Counted from the first letter of the stretch, positions 8,989 through 18,387 are shown. The stretch: DNA of 64,000 nucleotides from Pseudomonas arsenicoxydans (GCF_900103875.1 NZ_LT629705.1:4907001-4971000); one strand, 5' to 3'. Made by a program: numbers and translations. Notes: generated by a model not told the origin, from the sequence alone.

Positions 8989-9173
8989 TCCTGGCCCGCG
9001 CAGAGGCGTTGTCCGATGAAATTTTCGACGCCGCCCGGACGTTTCTGACATCACATGGATCAACGGTGCCATCAATCGCGTGTGCAATCCTCGGCCGTTG
9101 CTAAACTCCTCTGGAATCAGCAATCTGAAGCAACATTCTAGAACCGACATTCCGATGCCTACAGGAGCCCAGC

Positions 9174-10139
9174 ATGCCTGCAACCGTTCTGGTACTGGTT
9201 GAAACCATCAACGATTATTTGCCGATTCTCGAACATCAGGGTTTTCACCTGATCCTGGCGCCGACGCCTGCCGAACGCGCAGAAGCTATCACCCGGCATG
9301 GCGGTCAGATCGATGCCGTGCTGACCCGTGGGCCCTTGGGCTTGTATGCCGATGAAATCGCCGCGCTGCCCAACCTCAAGATCATCTGCGTGATCGGCGC
9401 CGGTTATGAACACGTCGACCTGCAAGCCGCAGCCGACCGGGACATCACCGTGACCAATGGCGCCGGCGTCAATGCCTCCTCGGTCGCCGACCATGCCATG
9501 GCGATGTTGCTCTCGCTGGTGCGCGACATTCCCCGTTGCGACGCCGCCGTGCGCCGCGGCGAGTGGCCGAAGATCATGCGCCCGTCCCTGGCCGGCAAGC
9601 GCTTGGGGATTCTCGGCCTGGGCGCCGTCGGCATGGCCATCGCCAAGCGTGCCAGCGCCGGCTTCGACATGACCGTCAGTTACCACAATCGCCAGCATCG
9701 CAGTGACGTTCCCTATGCCTTCTGCTCGACGCCAACCGAACTGGCGCGCGCCTCGGACTTTCTGATCGTCGCCACACCCGGCGGGCTGGGCACCAAACAC
9801 CTGATCAACAAGCAAGTACTCGATGCCTTGGGCCCGAAAGGCTTTGTCGTGAACATTGCCCGGGCCTCTGTGATCGCCACCGCCGACCTGATCAGCGCAC
9901 TGGAACAACGACGCATTGCCGGTGCCGCACTGGATGTGTTCGATGCCGAGCCACAAGTGCCCGATGCATTGAAAACACTGGCTAATGTGATCCTGACGCC
10001 CCACGTCGCGGGATTGTCCCCGGAGGCGACTCAAGGGACTGTTGAACTGGTGGGAAAAAACCTGGTGGCGTTCTTCTCCGGTCATCCGGTGCTGACGCCC
10101 ATTACCTTGCCGTCGGCATTGAGCAGTGTGGCGCCTTGA
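9174..10139 (+). CDS. D-isomer-specific 2-hydroxyacid dehydrogenase (glyoxylate/hydroxypyruvate reductase type)
   Basis: A 321-residue cytosolic oxidoreductase. The Rossmann motif GLGAVGMA lies near residue 147. The catalytic Arg is in NIARAS (about 229), the Glu in DAEPQVPD (about 259) and the His in LTPHVAG (about 277), the standard triad. The SYHNR segment after the second strand resembles NADPH-preferring glyoxylate/hydroxypyruvate reductases, so reduction of a 2-oxoacid is likely (inference). The SD ACAGGAG lies close upstream. It appears monocistronic. Confidence 0.9.
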   Translation: MPATVLVLVETINDYLPILEHQGFHLILAPTPAERAEAITRHGGQIDAVLTRGPLGLYADEIAALPNLKIICVIGAGYEHVDLQAAADRDITVTNGAGVNASSVADHAMAMLLSLVRDIPRCDAAVRRGEWPKIMRPSLAGKRLGILGLGAVGMAIAKRASAGFDMTVSYHNRQHRSDVPYAFCSTPTELARASDFLIVATPGGLGTKHLINKQVLDALGPKGFVVNIARASVIATADLISALEQRRIAGAALDVFDAEPQVPDALKTLANVILTPHVAGLSPEATQGTVELVGKNLVAFFSGHPVLTPITLPSALSSVAP

Positions 10140-10282
10140 AGCCATTCAAACAGGTGTATCAAATACAATGATTGCCCGGCAACACGCTCACCTATAAGGC
10201 CCGATGATGGTTGTGGGGGCCGGGTGCGCGCATTAGATTAGCCAATAATCGCAGGCCTCCAGAATAAGCAGAAGGGATAAGC

Positions 10283-11350
10283 ATGGCGCTTACTGACCAG
10301 TCCACCCGTATCCGCTCCGGCGAAGAACTCGATGCCAGCCTGATCGATCCGTACCTCAAGGCCCACATTCCGGGCCTGAGCGGTTTACCCCGGATCAGCC
10401 AGTTTCCCGGCGGCGCGTCGAACCTGACCTACTTGCTGGAATACCCGGAACAGGAGTTCGTCCTGCGCCGCCCACCGTTTGGCCACAAAGCCAAATCCGC
10501 CCATGACATGGGCCGCGAATTCCGCATCCTCAATCAGCTGCGCGATGGTTTTCCGTATTGCCCGAAAGCCTATGTGCATTGCACCGACGAATCGGTGATC
10601 GGCGCCGAATTCTATGTGATGGAGCGGGTCAAGGGGATCATCCTGCGCTCCGAACTGCCCCCGGAACTGGGCCTGGACTCGGCGAAAACCGAAGCCTTGT
10701 GCAAGAGCTTCATCGACAAGTTCGTTGAACTGCACCGCGTCGATTACAACGCCTATGGCCTGGGCGACCTCGGCAAGCCTGAAGGCTACGTGGCGCGGCA
10801 AATCAAGGGCTGGAGTGATCGCTACGAAAAGGCCCTGACCCCGGACGCGCCAAAATGGGAAGCGGTCAAGGCGTGGCTGAACGACAAAATGCCGGCCGAT
10901 CACCCGACCTCCAGCATCGTCCACAACGACTATCGCTTCGACAACGTGATCCTCGATCCGAACAACCCGATGCAGATCATCGGCGTGCTCGATTGGGAAC
11001 TAACCACCCTTGGCGACCCACTGATGGACCTGGGCAACACACTCGCCTACTGGATCGAAGCCGCCGACCCGGCGCCGGTGCAACTGATGCGACGCCAGCC
11101 CAGCCATGCCCCGGGCATGCTGACCCGACGCGAGTTTGTCGATTACTACGCCGAGCGCTCAGGCATCCAGATTGACAACTTCGACTTCTACTACACCTAT
11201 GGCCTGTTCCGCCTCGCCGGCATCGTGCAACAGATCTACTACCGCTTCTTCCATGGTCAGACCCAGGACAAACGCTTCGCGCAGTTCATTCACATGAACA
11301 AACTGCTGGAGCAAATGAGCCTGCAAGTCATCCAGAAATCCAGCCTTTGA
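10283..11350 (+). CDS. Aminoglycoside-phosphotransferase-like kinase (ACAD10-type, acyl-CoA related)
   Basis: A 355-residue protein of the APH/choline-kinase fold. FPGGASNLTYLLEY forms the nucleotide loop, VLRRPPFG the ATP-contacting strand, SIVHNDYRFDNVILD the catalytic loop (HxD-like HNDYRFDN) and GVLDWELTTLGDPLMDLG the metal-binding DFG-like motif. The family includes the kinase part of ACAD10/11 and LvaA, which phosphorylate hydroxyacyl-CoA so the hydroxyl can be removed. An SDR gene follows 44 bp later, and the two probably form an operon. No acyl-CoA dehydrogenase is adjacent, so the pathway is inferred. Confidence 0.85.
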   Translation: MALTDQSTRIRSGEELDASLIDPYLKAHIPGLSGLPRISQFPGGASNLTYLLEYPEQEFVLRRPPFGHKAKSAHDMGREFRILNQLRDGFPYCPKAYVHCTDESVIGAEFYVMERVKGIILRSELPPELGLDSAKTEALCKSFIDKFVELHRVDYNAYGLGDLGKPEGYVARQIKGWSDRYEKALTPDAPKWEAVKAWLNDKMPADHPTSSIVHNDYRFDNVILDPNNPMQIIGVLDWELTTLGDPLMDLGNTLAYWIEAADPAPVQLMRRQPSHAPGMLTRREFVDYYAERSGIQIDNFDFYYTYGLFRLAGIVQQIYYRFFHGQTQDKRFAQFIHMNKLLEQMSLQVIQKSSL

Positions 11351-11394
11351 TTACGCGCCTGGCCCAATAACAAGACTTTTCATAAGAGAATCCC

Positions 11395-12162
11395 ATGTCC
11401 AAGACTCAGTTGTTCGACCTCGACGGCAAGATCGCTTTCGTCTCCGGCGCCAGCCGTGGCATCGGTGAAGCCATCGCCAAGCTCCTGGCCCAGCAAGGCG
11501 CCCACGTCATCGTCTCGAGCCGCAAACTCGACGGTTGCCAGCACGTGGCCGACGCCATCATCGCCGCCGGCGGCAAAGCCACCGCCGTGGCTTGCCACAT
11601 TGGTGAAATGGAGCAGATCAGCCAGGTCTTTGCCGGCATCCGCGAACAGTTCGGGCGCCTGGACATCCTCGTCAACAACGCGGCAACCAACCCACAGTTC
11701 TGCAACGTACTGGACACCGACCTCAGCGCCTTCCAGAAAACCGTCGACGTGAACATTCGCGGTTACTTCTTCATGTCGGTCGAAGCCGGCAAACTGATGC
11801 GCGAACATGGCGGCGGCAGCATCATCAACGTCGCGTCGATCAACGGCATCTCGCCGGGCATCTTCCAGGGCATCTACTCGGTGACCAAAGCGGCAGTGAT
11901 CAACATGACCAAAGTGTTCGCCAAGGAATGCGCGCAATTCGGCATTCGCTGCAACGCCCTGCTGCCAGGCCTGACTGACACCAAGTTTGCGTCGGCGCTG
12001 GTGAAGAACGAGGCCATTTTGAACACCGCGCTGCAGCAGATCCCGCTCAAGCGCGTGGCGGATCCGAGCGAGATGGCCGGCGCCGTGTTGTACCTGGCGA
12101 GCGATGCGTCCAGCTACACCACCGGGGTTTCGTTGAATGTGGATGGCGGGTTCTTGTCCTGA
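11395..12162 (+). CDS. Short-chain dehydrogenase/reductase (SDR)
   Basis: A 255-residue classical SDR. The cofactor motif GASRGIG is at residues 18-24, the NNAATNP segment near 93, the catalytic Ser in INVASING (about 148) and the YxxxK pair at Y161/K165. The C-terminal YTTGVSLNVDGGFLS is typical. It follows the phosphotransferase gene closely and ends in a strong terminator, so the two form one transcription unit. The likely role is oxidation of a hydroxyl in an acyl or hydroxyacid intermediate; the substrate is unknown. Confidence 0.9.
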   Translation: MSKTQLFDLDGKIAFVSGASRGIGEAIAKLLAQQGAHVIVSSRKLDGCQHVADAIIAAGGKATAVACHIGEMEQISQVFAGIREQFGRLDILVNNAATNPQFCNVLDTDLSAFQKTVDVNIRGYFFMSVEAGKLMREHGGGSIINVASINGISPGIFQGIYSVTKAAVINMTKVFAKECAQFGIRCNALLPGLTDTKFASALVKNEAILNTALQQIPLKRVADPSEMAGAVLYLASDASSYTTGVSLNVDGGFLS

Positions 12163-12181
12163 TCCATTTCCCCGGATGAAC

Positions 12182-12205
12182 AAAAGGCAGCCTAGGCTGC
12201 CTTTT
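12182..12205 (+). terminator. Rho-independent terminator after the SDR gene
   Basis: Perfect inverted repeat AAAAGGCAGCC / GGCTGCCTTTT with a TA loop, ending in a T-run. Confidence 0.92.
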
Positions 12206-12233
12206 CTCATTCCCGCGGACGCACAGCACGCCC

Positions 12234-12347
12234 TGTAGGAGCTGTCGAGTAAAACGAGGCTGCGATCTTCTAATCTTCAGCGGTCTCAAGCCGCCAGAAG
12301 ATCAAGATCAAAAGATCGCAGCCTCGTTTCACTCGACAGCTCCTACA
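12234..12347. repeat. Palindromic intergenic repeat, family B (copy 2)
   Basis: Arms of about 36 bp (tgtaggagctgtcgag... and its reverse complement ending tcctaca) are separated by a spacer of about 40 bp that is longer than in the other copies. It lies between the SDR terminator and the oxidoreductase gene. Confidence 0.85.
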
Positions 12348-12448
12348 AGGCGGAATGACAAAAGAATGTTTGTTCTATTATTTGCATTTAGAGAATTTAT
12401 ATTCCATAAATAGCCTTCTCGAAAATAAGAATCCAGAAGGCCCCAGCT

Positions 12449-13564
12449 ATGCGCGAACTCGGTATCGGACTCATCGGCACAGGCTTCATGGGCCGTGCCC
12501 ACGCCTTGGCGTTTCGTAACGTCAGCGCCGTCTTCGAACTTCCCCTGAAGCTCAAGCTTGCCGCCCTCGCCGATGCCGATCCGCAGCGCGCCCGGAACTG
12601 TGCGCAAGCCTGGGGCTTTGAAACGGCGCACTCCGACTGGCAACAGTTGATCGATGACCCGAAGGTCAATCTCGTCGCTATCACCACGCCCAATCATCTG
12701 CACTACCCCATGGCCATGGCCGCCCTCGCCGCCGGCAAGCCGGTGTATTGCGAAAAGCCTTTGGCGGTGAACCTGGAGCAAGCCGCCGCCATGCGCCAGG
12801 CGGCCAAAGCGGTAGGTGTGGTGACGCGGGTCGGTTACAACTATCAGCACAACCCGATGATCACGCTGGCCCGGTCGTTGATCGACAGCGGCAAGCTTGG
12901 GCAGATCATCAGTTTTGAGGGGGAGTTCAGCGAGGATTTCATGGCTGATCCAGCTTCACCCTGGTCGTGGCGATGCGATGCCGGTCATGCAGGCGGCGCA
13001 CTGGCGGACCTGGGCAGTCATTTGCTGGCGATGGCGCGGTATCTGATGGGTGACGTCGAGGCGGTTTGTGCGAGCACTCAAACCGTGCACCGCCAGCGTC
13101 CTGCTACGGCCGGCAGTCAGGAACAACGGCCCATTGCGGTCGACGATCACGTCCATGCGCTGCTGCGATTCGCCAATGGCGCCCAAGGGACGTTCAGCAG
13201 CAGTTGGCTCAAGCAAGGTTACAAGAATCACCTGAGTTTCGAGATCAGCGGTACCGAAGGCACGCTGGCGTTCGATCAGGAGCGCTTGAACGAATTGCGC
13301 CTGTATCGCACCGGCCAGGACGGTTTCCAGCGTTTGCTTGCGGGACCGGATCTGCCAGGTTATGCGGCATTCAGCCCGGCGGCGGGTCACCAATTGGGTT
13401 ACAACGAATTGAAGACCCTGGAAGTGCATGACCTGGTGTTGGCCCTCGCCGGCCTTTCCCAAGGAGGCACTGACTTTGAGCAAGCCTGGGAAGTCGAACG
13501 CCTGGCGACAGCGATTCGCTTGGCCGCGAACGAGTCACGGTGGGTCGGTATAGAAGAAGTCTGA
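12449..13564 (+). CDS. Gfo/Idh/MocA-family oxidoreductase
   Basis: A 371-residue NAD(P)-dependent dehydrogenase. The N-terminal Rossmann motif GTGFMGRAHA starts at G10, and the catalytic EKP lysine is K103 (VYCEKPLAVNLEQA). The C-terminal alpha/beta domain contains DLGSHLLAMARYLMG, the usual DxGxH element whose histidine acts in catalysis. The family oxidises or reduces sugars, inositols and related polyols. The gene stands alone, so the substrate is not deducible. AT-rich sequence immediately upstream (12356-12420) probably carries its promoter. Confidence 0.88.
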   Translation: MRELGIGLIGTGFMGRAHALAFRNVSAVFELPLKLKLAALADADPQRARNCAQAWGFETAHSDWQQLIDDPKVNLVAITTPNHLHYPMAMAALAAGKPVYCEKPLAVNLEQAAAMRQAAKAVGVVTRVGYNYQHNPMITLARSLIDSGKLGQIISFEGEFSEDFMADPASPWSWRCDAGHAGGALADLGSHLLAMARYLMGDVEAVCASTQTVHRQRPATAGSQEQRPIAVDDHVHALLRFANGAQGTFSSSWLKQGYKNHLSFEISGTEGTLAFDQERLNELRLYRTGQDGFQRLLAGPDLPGYAAFSPAAGHQLGYNELKTLEVHDLVLALAGLSQGGTDFEQAWEVERLATAIRLAANESRWVGIEEV

Positions 13565-13644
13565 GACGCGTAAGCGATTTACCGCCCGCGAGGCACGCCA
13601 CGGGCGATCCGTCGCCCATGGCTTGAAGAGGCTTTCGCCGGGTC

Positions 13645-13866
13645 TTACTGGGTGACGCAACGGGTCAGCGTGGTGGTGCGGGTGACTTGCGCATCAACCC
13701 GTGCATCGCCTTGTACATCGGTTTTATCCGTGGTTTCGCAGGTGCGTTGTGGAATCGGCGGCGGAGCAGCTGGCGGTGGCGGTGGTGGACTGGCGCAACC
13801 GCCAAGAATCGCCACGCAGAAGGCGAGCGACAGAGGCGAAAAAACACGTTTCCCAAGATTGTTCAT
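13645..13866 (-). CDS. Small proline-rich lipoprotein
   Basis: A 73-residue protein, MNNLGKRVFSPLSLAFCVAILGGCAS, with lipobox LGGC followed by a run of prolines and alanines (PPPPPPAAPPPIP). A Thr/Arg/Asp-rich tail follows with two cysteines (RTCETTDK and TRCVTQ) that could form a disulfide. The start at 13866 is chosen because the signal peptide begins there. A longer frame opens at 13917. The function is unknown; a proline tether with a small C-terminal hook suggests an envelope anchor. Confidence 0.65.
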   Translation of the reverse strand: MNNLGKRVFSPLSLAFCVAILGGCASPPPPPPAAPPPIPQRTCETTDKTDVQGDARVDAQVTRTTTLTRCVTQ

Positions 13867-14039
13867 AGATGGACTCGCGGTCAGTAATCGACACTTTCCG
13901 CGACCCGACGACAACACCGCGACTACGCGGACTGGTCACAGAAAATTATACCCTCGCATTTCTTATAGCCCAGTCACCCGTCAATGCCAGCAAATAAGCC
14001 ACTTTAGCCCTATTCAACGCGGAAAAACGACAGCCTCCA

Positions 14040-14288
14040 CTAGCCCTTTTCCGAGCGATGCAAGCTGTTACTTTCAAGTTCATAGCGTAATTCTTCAACC
14101 AACGCCTGAATCGCCTGGGGTGTTCCGAGATTCGTGACCTTCAGTCCGCTGACCACGAGGTCAACCTGCCCCGAAACGGGATGATAAAGCTTGACCGTCA
14201 CCGAGTTATCGCCCGAAACACTGCACTCACAGGCCCGGGGAGAAAACTGCTGCTCCAGTTGCGCGCGCAATTGCGCTATATGAATCAT
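14040..14288 (-). CDS. DUF1652-family protein
   Basis: An 82-residue protein with the short alpha-beta pattern typical of Pseudomonas DUF1652 proteins (IAQLRAQLEQQFSPRACECSV, LYHPVSGQVDLVVSGL, IQALVEELRYELE). A GTG three bases upstream (14291) is an alternative start; AAGGG lies at a good distance for the ATG. The function of the family is unknown. It is not operonic with its neighbours. Confidence 0.75.
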   Translation of the reverse strand: MIHIAQLRAQLEQQFSPRACECSVSGDNSVTVKLYHPVSGQVDLVVSGLKVTNLGTPQAIQALVEELRYELESNSLHRSEKG

Positions 14289-14489
14289 CACGACTCACCC
14301 TTGGATTGGCTGGCTATCCCGTCGACTGCAATGGGGGGGAAATGGGGAAGCATGCGACTGTTCCTTAATCTATCTCATAGAGGATGCGGCACCGGTCAAA
14401 AAAAACCTGTGTCGCACCCTCACAGATTAAAAACACTCGTCACTCGCAAAAACATTCATTTGCACCGGCAGACCTAGTGCATTTGCACC

Positions 14490-15986
14490 TTATCGAGATG
14501 GCTTGGACCGCCAATCGCTGGCGAACAACCCCCGTTCCCGCGCCCACACAATCGCCTCGCTGCGACTGTGCACGTCGAGCTTGGAATACACCGTCGACAC
14601 ATGATTACGCACGGTGTTGGGCGCCAGCTTCAGGCGCGCGGCGATTTCCTTGTCGGCCAGGCCTTCGCAGATCAGCTCGAGTACATCGCGCTCCCGGGCG
14701 GTCAGGTCAGTGAAGGACACGCTGGGCAACTGCGGCGAGTTGACGCTCTTCACATTGGCCAGTTTTTCGATGAGTGTCCGGCTGAACCAGGACGCGTCTT
14801 TCATCACCTCTTCAATCGCCGCCACCAACTCAAGTTCAGTGCGTTTACGTTCGGTGATGTCCATCAAAACCAACAGGTAGCAGGAGTTATCCTGAATATT
14901 CACCGTGTCGGCCGACACCGCGCAGTCGATCAATTGCGTGTTTTTCTTGCGGATCCTGACATCGACCCGGTCCAGGCTTCCGGTCTTCTCCAGCACTGCA
15001 AACAGCCGGGCGCGGGCGACCTTGTCATCGATGAAATCGATCTCCGCGACGGTTTTACCGAGGACGTCGTCGCTGCTATACGCGAGGGTATCCAGGAAGG
15101 CTTCGTTGACATCGATCACCACCTGGTCCTCTGCGTTGCAGACCAGGGTCGGAACCGGCATCAAGCGAAACGCTTTGGCAAAACGCTCCTCGCTCTGGCG
15201 CAAAGCAATTTCGGCCTTGTGCCGTGGGTCCATGTCGACGAAGGAAAACAACATGCAGTCTTCTTCGTGCAGCTCCAGCGGTTGCCCGGCGACGATCACC
15301 TGTTTGCTACCACCCTGCGCGAGTTTCAGTTCGGCTTGCATCTGAGGAATCGTGGCGTGCTCGCGCAGCCGTTGAATTGCCAGGTCTTTCTTTTCGGCAC
15401 CGTCCAGGATGTCCAGTTCATACGTCGATACGCCGATCACCTGATCACGGGTATAGCCGGTCATTTCCAAAAAGCCTGAATTGACCTTGATGTAACGCAA
15501 GTCACTGAGACGACAGATCACCGCCGGCGCGGGGTTGGCGTTGAAGGTCTTTTCGAACCGCTGCTCGGCGCTGGCCCACTCGGTGACGTCATCCATGATC
15601 AGCACCAGCGACTCCGGTTCCCCGGCGCTATCGGCCAACACCATGCTGCGCACGTTGTGCACCCAGGTGCGCTCTTCGTCGTCGACCGGCGTCACTTCTA
15701 CCAGTACATCACTGAAGGTCTCGCCCTTGGCGACGCGGCTGATCGGGTAGTTTTCCGGCGGCACCGGGTGATTGTTGCGATAACGCAAGGCGAAACGCTT
15801 GGCATACGCCTTGGCATTCTCCCCCAAATCGCTGATCCGACTGACGCCGTGCATGGCGAGCGCGGCGTCATTGGCCCAAAGGATGGTCTGGTCGAGCTCC
15901 AGCAGAATCACCCCGTCGGACAACCCGGCGATGATTTGCTGCAACTGACGGCGATTGGTTTCGGTGGTCAGGACGTCCTGGCTCAT
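14490..15986 (-). CDS. Three-PAS sensor with LuxR-type DNA-binding domain
   Basis: A 498-residue one-component regulator. Three PAS domains are visible: about residues 10-120, 140-250 (FEKTFNANPAPAVICRLSDLRYIKVNSGFLEMTGYTRDQVIG) and 265-380 (AFRLMPVPTLVCNAEDQVVIDVNEAFLDTLAYSSDDVLG). A C-terminal LuxR HTH follows (LTARERDVLELICEGLADKEIAARLKLA). There is no histidine-kinase or receiver domain, so sensing and DNA binding sit in one soluble protein. Start 15986 follows GGAG; 16025 is the in-frame alternative. Target genes are unknown; the YeeE/YedE pair is divergent, 191 bp away. Confidence 0.85.
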   Translation of the reverse strand: MSQDVLTTETNRRQLQQIIAGLSDGVILLELDQTILWANDAALAMHGVSRISDLGENAKAYAKRFALRYRNNHPVPPENYPISRVAKGETFSDVLVEVTPVDDEERTWVHNVRSMVLADSAGEPESLVLIMDDVTEWASAEQRFEKTFNANPAPAVICRLSDLRYIKVNSGFLEMTGYTRDQVIGVSTYELDILDGAEKKDLAIQRLREHATIPQMQAELKLAQGGSKQVIVAGQPLELHEEDCMLFSFVDMDPRHKAEIALRQSEERFAKAFRLMPVPTLVCNAEDQVVIDVNEAFLDTLAYSSDDVLGKTVAEIDFIDDKVARARLFAVLEKTGSLDRVDVRIRKKNTQLIDCAVSADTVNIQDNSCYLLVLMDITERKRTELELVAAIEEVMKDASWFSRTLIEKLANVKSVNSPQLPSVSFTDLTARERDVLELICEGLADKEIAARLKLAPNTVRNHVSTVYSKLDVHSRSEAIVWARERGLFASDWRSKPSR

Positions 15987-16177
15987 TGGATCTCCACGCG
16001 TTTTGCGGCGGCGCATTAGCGCCAATCTGTGAAGATTACGACCGCAGGGGGGTGGGATAGTGCAGCGAACATGTCCTGCCCGCCGTCATGGTGCGTGACA
16101 CATCCACAGATGCGGCCCTAAGCTCAAACAACAAACTGTTCTAATGCTGTTTATGACCTGTAAGGAGCGTTGCCGTG

Positions 16178-16609
16178 ATGCTGGATACGATTCACTTCAC
16201 CCCGTGGTCCGCGTTGGCTGGCGGCGCGCTGATCGGTTTGGCGGCCAGCCTGCTGGTGGTGGCCAATGGACGGGTGGCCGGGATCAGCGGTTTGCTGGGC
16301 AGCCTGCTGTCGCCGACCGATTCGGGTCGTGGTGAAAAAGCCTTGTTCATCCTCGGGCTGCTGGCCGCGCCATTGGTGTGGGCGTTGTTTCAGGCATGGC
16401 CGGCCATCGAGTTCAAGACCGGTGCCGTGGGGCTGGTCGTCGCTGGATTGTGCGTCGGGATCGGCACCCGCTATGGCTCGGGATGCACCAGCGGCCATGG
16501 CGTGTGTGGTCTTTCGCGGCTGTCACCGCGGTCTATCGTCGCGACGTTGTGTTTCATGTTCGCAGGGTTTGTGACGGTGTTTGTGCTGCGTCATTTGTTG
16601 GGGTTTTGA
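16178..16609 (+). CDS. YeeE/YedE (sulfur transport) family protein, first half
   Basis: A 143-residue membrane protein with about four hydrophobic segments. It carries the family motif GIGTRYGSGCTSGHGVCGLSR, including the conserved cysteine in GCTSGHG. YeeE/YedE proteins import thiosulfate or related sulfur species. Here the transporter is split into two adjacent genes, a common arrangement in proteobacteria, where the halves are thought to assemble. AAGGAG (16162-16167) precedes the ATG by 10 nt; a GTG at 16175 is in frame. The downstream half begins 2 bases after this stop. Confidence 0.9.
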   Translation: MLDTIHFTPWSALAGGALIGLAASLLVVANGRVAGISGLLGSLLSPTDSGRGEKALFILGLLAAPLVWALFQAWPAIEFKTGAVGLVVAGLCVGIGTRYGSGCTSGHGVCGLSRLSPRSIVATLCFMFAGFVTVFVLRHLLGF

Positions 16610-16611
16610 GC

Positions 16612-17025
16612 ATGAAAAAACTGACGGCTTTTGTCGCTGGGCTGTTGTTCGGCATCGGCCTGTTGCTGGCAGGCATGGCCAACCCGGCCAAGGTCCTGGG
16701 GTTTCTCGATATCGCCGGGGTGTGGGATCCGTCCCTGGCGCTGGTCATGGTCGCGGCCATTGCAGTGGCCTGGGCACCGTTTCATTGGGCGATGAAACAC
16801 CCCACGTCGTTGCTGGGGGCGCCGATGCAATTGCCGGTCAGTCGTGAACTGGATCGACGGTTGATCGGAGGCAGTGTGTTGTTCGGGGTTGGTTGGGGCA
16901 TTGCCGGCATCTGCCCCGGGCCTGCGCTGGTGTTGTTGCCGACCGGGCACTGGCAGGCATGGGTGTTCGTGATCGCCATGCTGGCGGGTATGTTGATCTT
17001 CAAGGCATTGCAGGCGCGCCGTTAA
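16612..17025 (+). CDS. YeeE/YedE (DUF6691-like) family protein, second half
   Basis: A 137-residue membrane protein starting MKKLTAFVAGLLFGIGLLLAGMANPAKVLGFLD. The motif GWGIAGICPGPALVLL holds the second conserved cysteine of the split transporter. It is coupled to the preceding gene (2-bp gap). The two together resemble one YeeE protein and probably carry thiosulfate or a related sulfur compound across the inner membrane (inference). No regulator or rhodanese is adjacent. Confidence 0.9.
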   Translation: MKKLTAFVAGLLFGIGLLLAGMANPAKVLGFLDIAGVWDPSLALVMVAAIAVAWAPFHWAMKHPTSLLGAPMQLPVSRELDRRLIGGSVLFGVGWGIAGICPGPALVLLPTGHWQAWVFVIAMLAGMLIFKALQARR

Positions 17026-17103
17026 GTCACAGCAAGCTCAACCCTGGAGACACCGTAGCTTTCGCGGCGCAGGCCTGGGCGAAAGCTACGATCGTTTCGG
17101 CGC

Positions 17104-18387
17104 TCAGGCCGCCATTTGTCCGCTGGCAATCGCCGCCGACGCTGCCAGCATCGCCCGCAACAACACCGCACACCCCGCCGCCAGATCATCCGGCGCGGCG
17201 TTTTCGATTTCGTTGTGGCTGATGCCACCTTCGCACGGTACGAAGATCATCCCGGCCGGGCCGAGCTCGGCGAGGAAAATCGCGTCGTGCCCTGCTCCGC
17301 TGACAATGTCCATGTTCGACAACCCCAAGCCTTGCGCCGCATTGCGTACGGCTTCCACGCAGCCCTTGTCGAAGTACAGCGGCGGAAAATCGGCGGTCGG
17401 GGTCAGTTCGTAGGTCAGGCCATGTTCTTCGCAGGTGGTTTCGATGACTTCGCGGACTTCGGCAATCATCGAGTCCAGGCGTGCCGGTTCCAGATGACGG
17501 AAATCGAGAGTCATGCGCACTTCGCCGGGAATGACGTTGCGTGAGCCCGGATAGGCTTGCAGGCAACCGACGGTGCCGCAGGCGTGAGGTTGATGGCTGA
17601 GGGCGGCACGGTTGACTGCGCCGACGATGACCGAGGCGCCGACCAGAGCGTCTTTGCGCAGGTGCATCGGGGTCGGGCCGGCATGCGCTTCGACGCCGCG
17701 CAGTTTCAGGTCGAACCATTTCTGGCCCAGTGCTCCCATCACCACGCCGATGGTCTTGCGTTCGTCTTCAAGGATCGGCCCCTGTTCGATGTGGGCTTCG
17801 AAATAGGCGCCGACCGCATGGCCGCTGACCTGGCGTGGGCCGGCGTAGCCGATGGCGTTCAAGGCTTCGCCAACGGTGACGCCATCGGCATCGACCTTGG
17901 CCAGGGTTTCTTCCAGGGTGAATTTTTCGGCGAACACGCCGGAGCCCATCATGCATGGAGCGAAACGCGAGCCTTCTTCGTTGGTCCAGACCACCACTTC
18001 CAGCGGCGCTTCGGTTTCCACGCCGAGGTCGTTGAGGGTGCGCAGCACTTCGACGCCGGCCAGGACGCCGAAACAGCCGTCGAACTTGCCGCCGGTGGGC
18101 TGAGTGTCGATGTGGCTGCCGGTCATCACCGGTGGCAGGTTCGGATTACGGCCCGGGCGGCGGGCGAAGATGTTGCCGACGGCGTCGATGCTGACGGTGC
18201 AGCCCGCCTCCTCGCACCAGCGCACGAAGATATCCCGGGCCTGGCGGTCGAGGTCGGTCAGGGCCAGGCGACAGACGCCGCCCTTGACCGTCGCGCCGAG
18301 CTTGGCGAGTTCCATGAGCGACTGCCATAAGCGGTCGCGATTGATGTGCTGATGGGTGGATTGCAGAACGTCTACCGCTGCGTTCAT
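17104..18387 (-). CDS. Zn-dependent amidohydrolase, hydantoinase/carbamoylase (M20) family; probable beta-ureidopropionase
   Basis: A 427-residue protein. The metal site is in GSHIDTQPTGGKFDG (H92, D103), with the catalytic or metal pair in WTNEEGSRF (E137/E138) and H-containing SGAGHDAIFLAELGPAGMIFVP near the C-terminus. These are signatures of N-carbamoyl amino-acid amidohydrolases. Beside dihydropyrimidinase and dihydropyrimidine dehydrogenase it would complete reductive pyrimidine breakdown by cleaving N-carbamoyl-beta-alanine. N-carbamoyl amino acids or allantoate are alternative substrates. The transporter gene lies directly upstream on the same strand, so cotranscription is likely. Confidence 0.88.
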   Translation of the reverse strand: MNAAVDVLQSTHQHINRDRLWQSLMELAKLGATVKGGVCRLALTDLDRQARDIFVRWCEEAGCTVSIDAVGNIFARRPGRNPNLPPVMTGSHIDTQPTGGKFDGCFGVLAGVEVLRTLNDLGVETEAPLEVVVWTNEEGSRFAPCMMGSGVFAEKFTLEETLAKVDADGVTVGEALNAIGYAGPRQVSGHAVGAYFEAHIEQGPILEDERKTIGVVMGALGQKWFDLKLRGVEAHAGPTPMHLRKDALVGASVIVGAVNRAALSHQPHACGTVGCLQAYPGSRNVIPGEVRMTLDFRHLEPARLDSMIAEVREVIETTCEEHGLTYELTPTADFPPLYFDKGCVEAVRNAAQGLGLSNMDIVSGAGHDAIFLAELGPAGMIFVPCEGGISHNEIENAAPDDLAAGCAVLLRAMLAASAAIASGQMAA

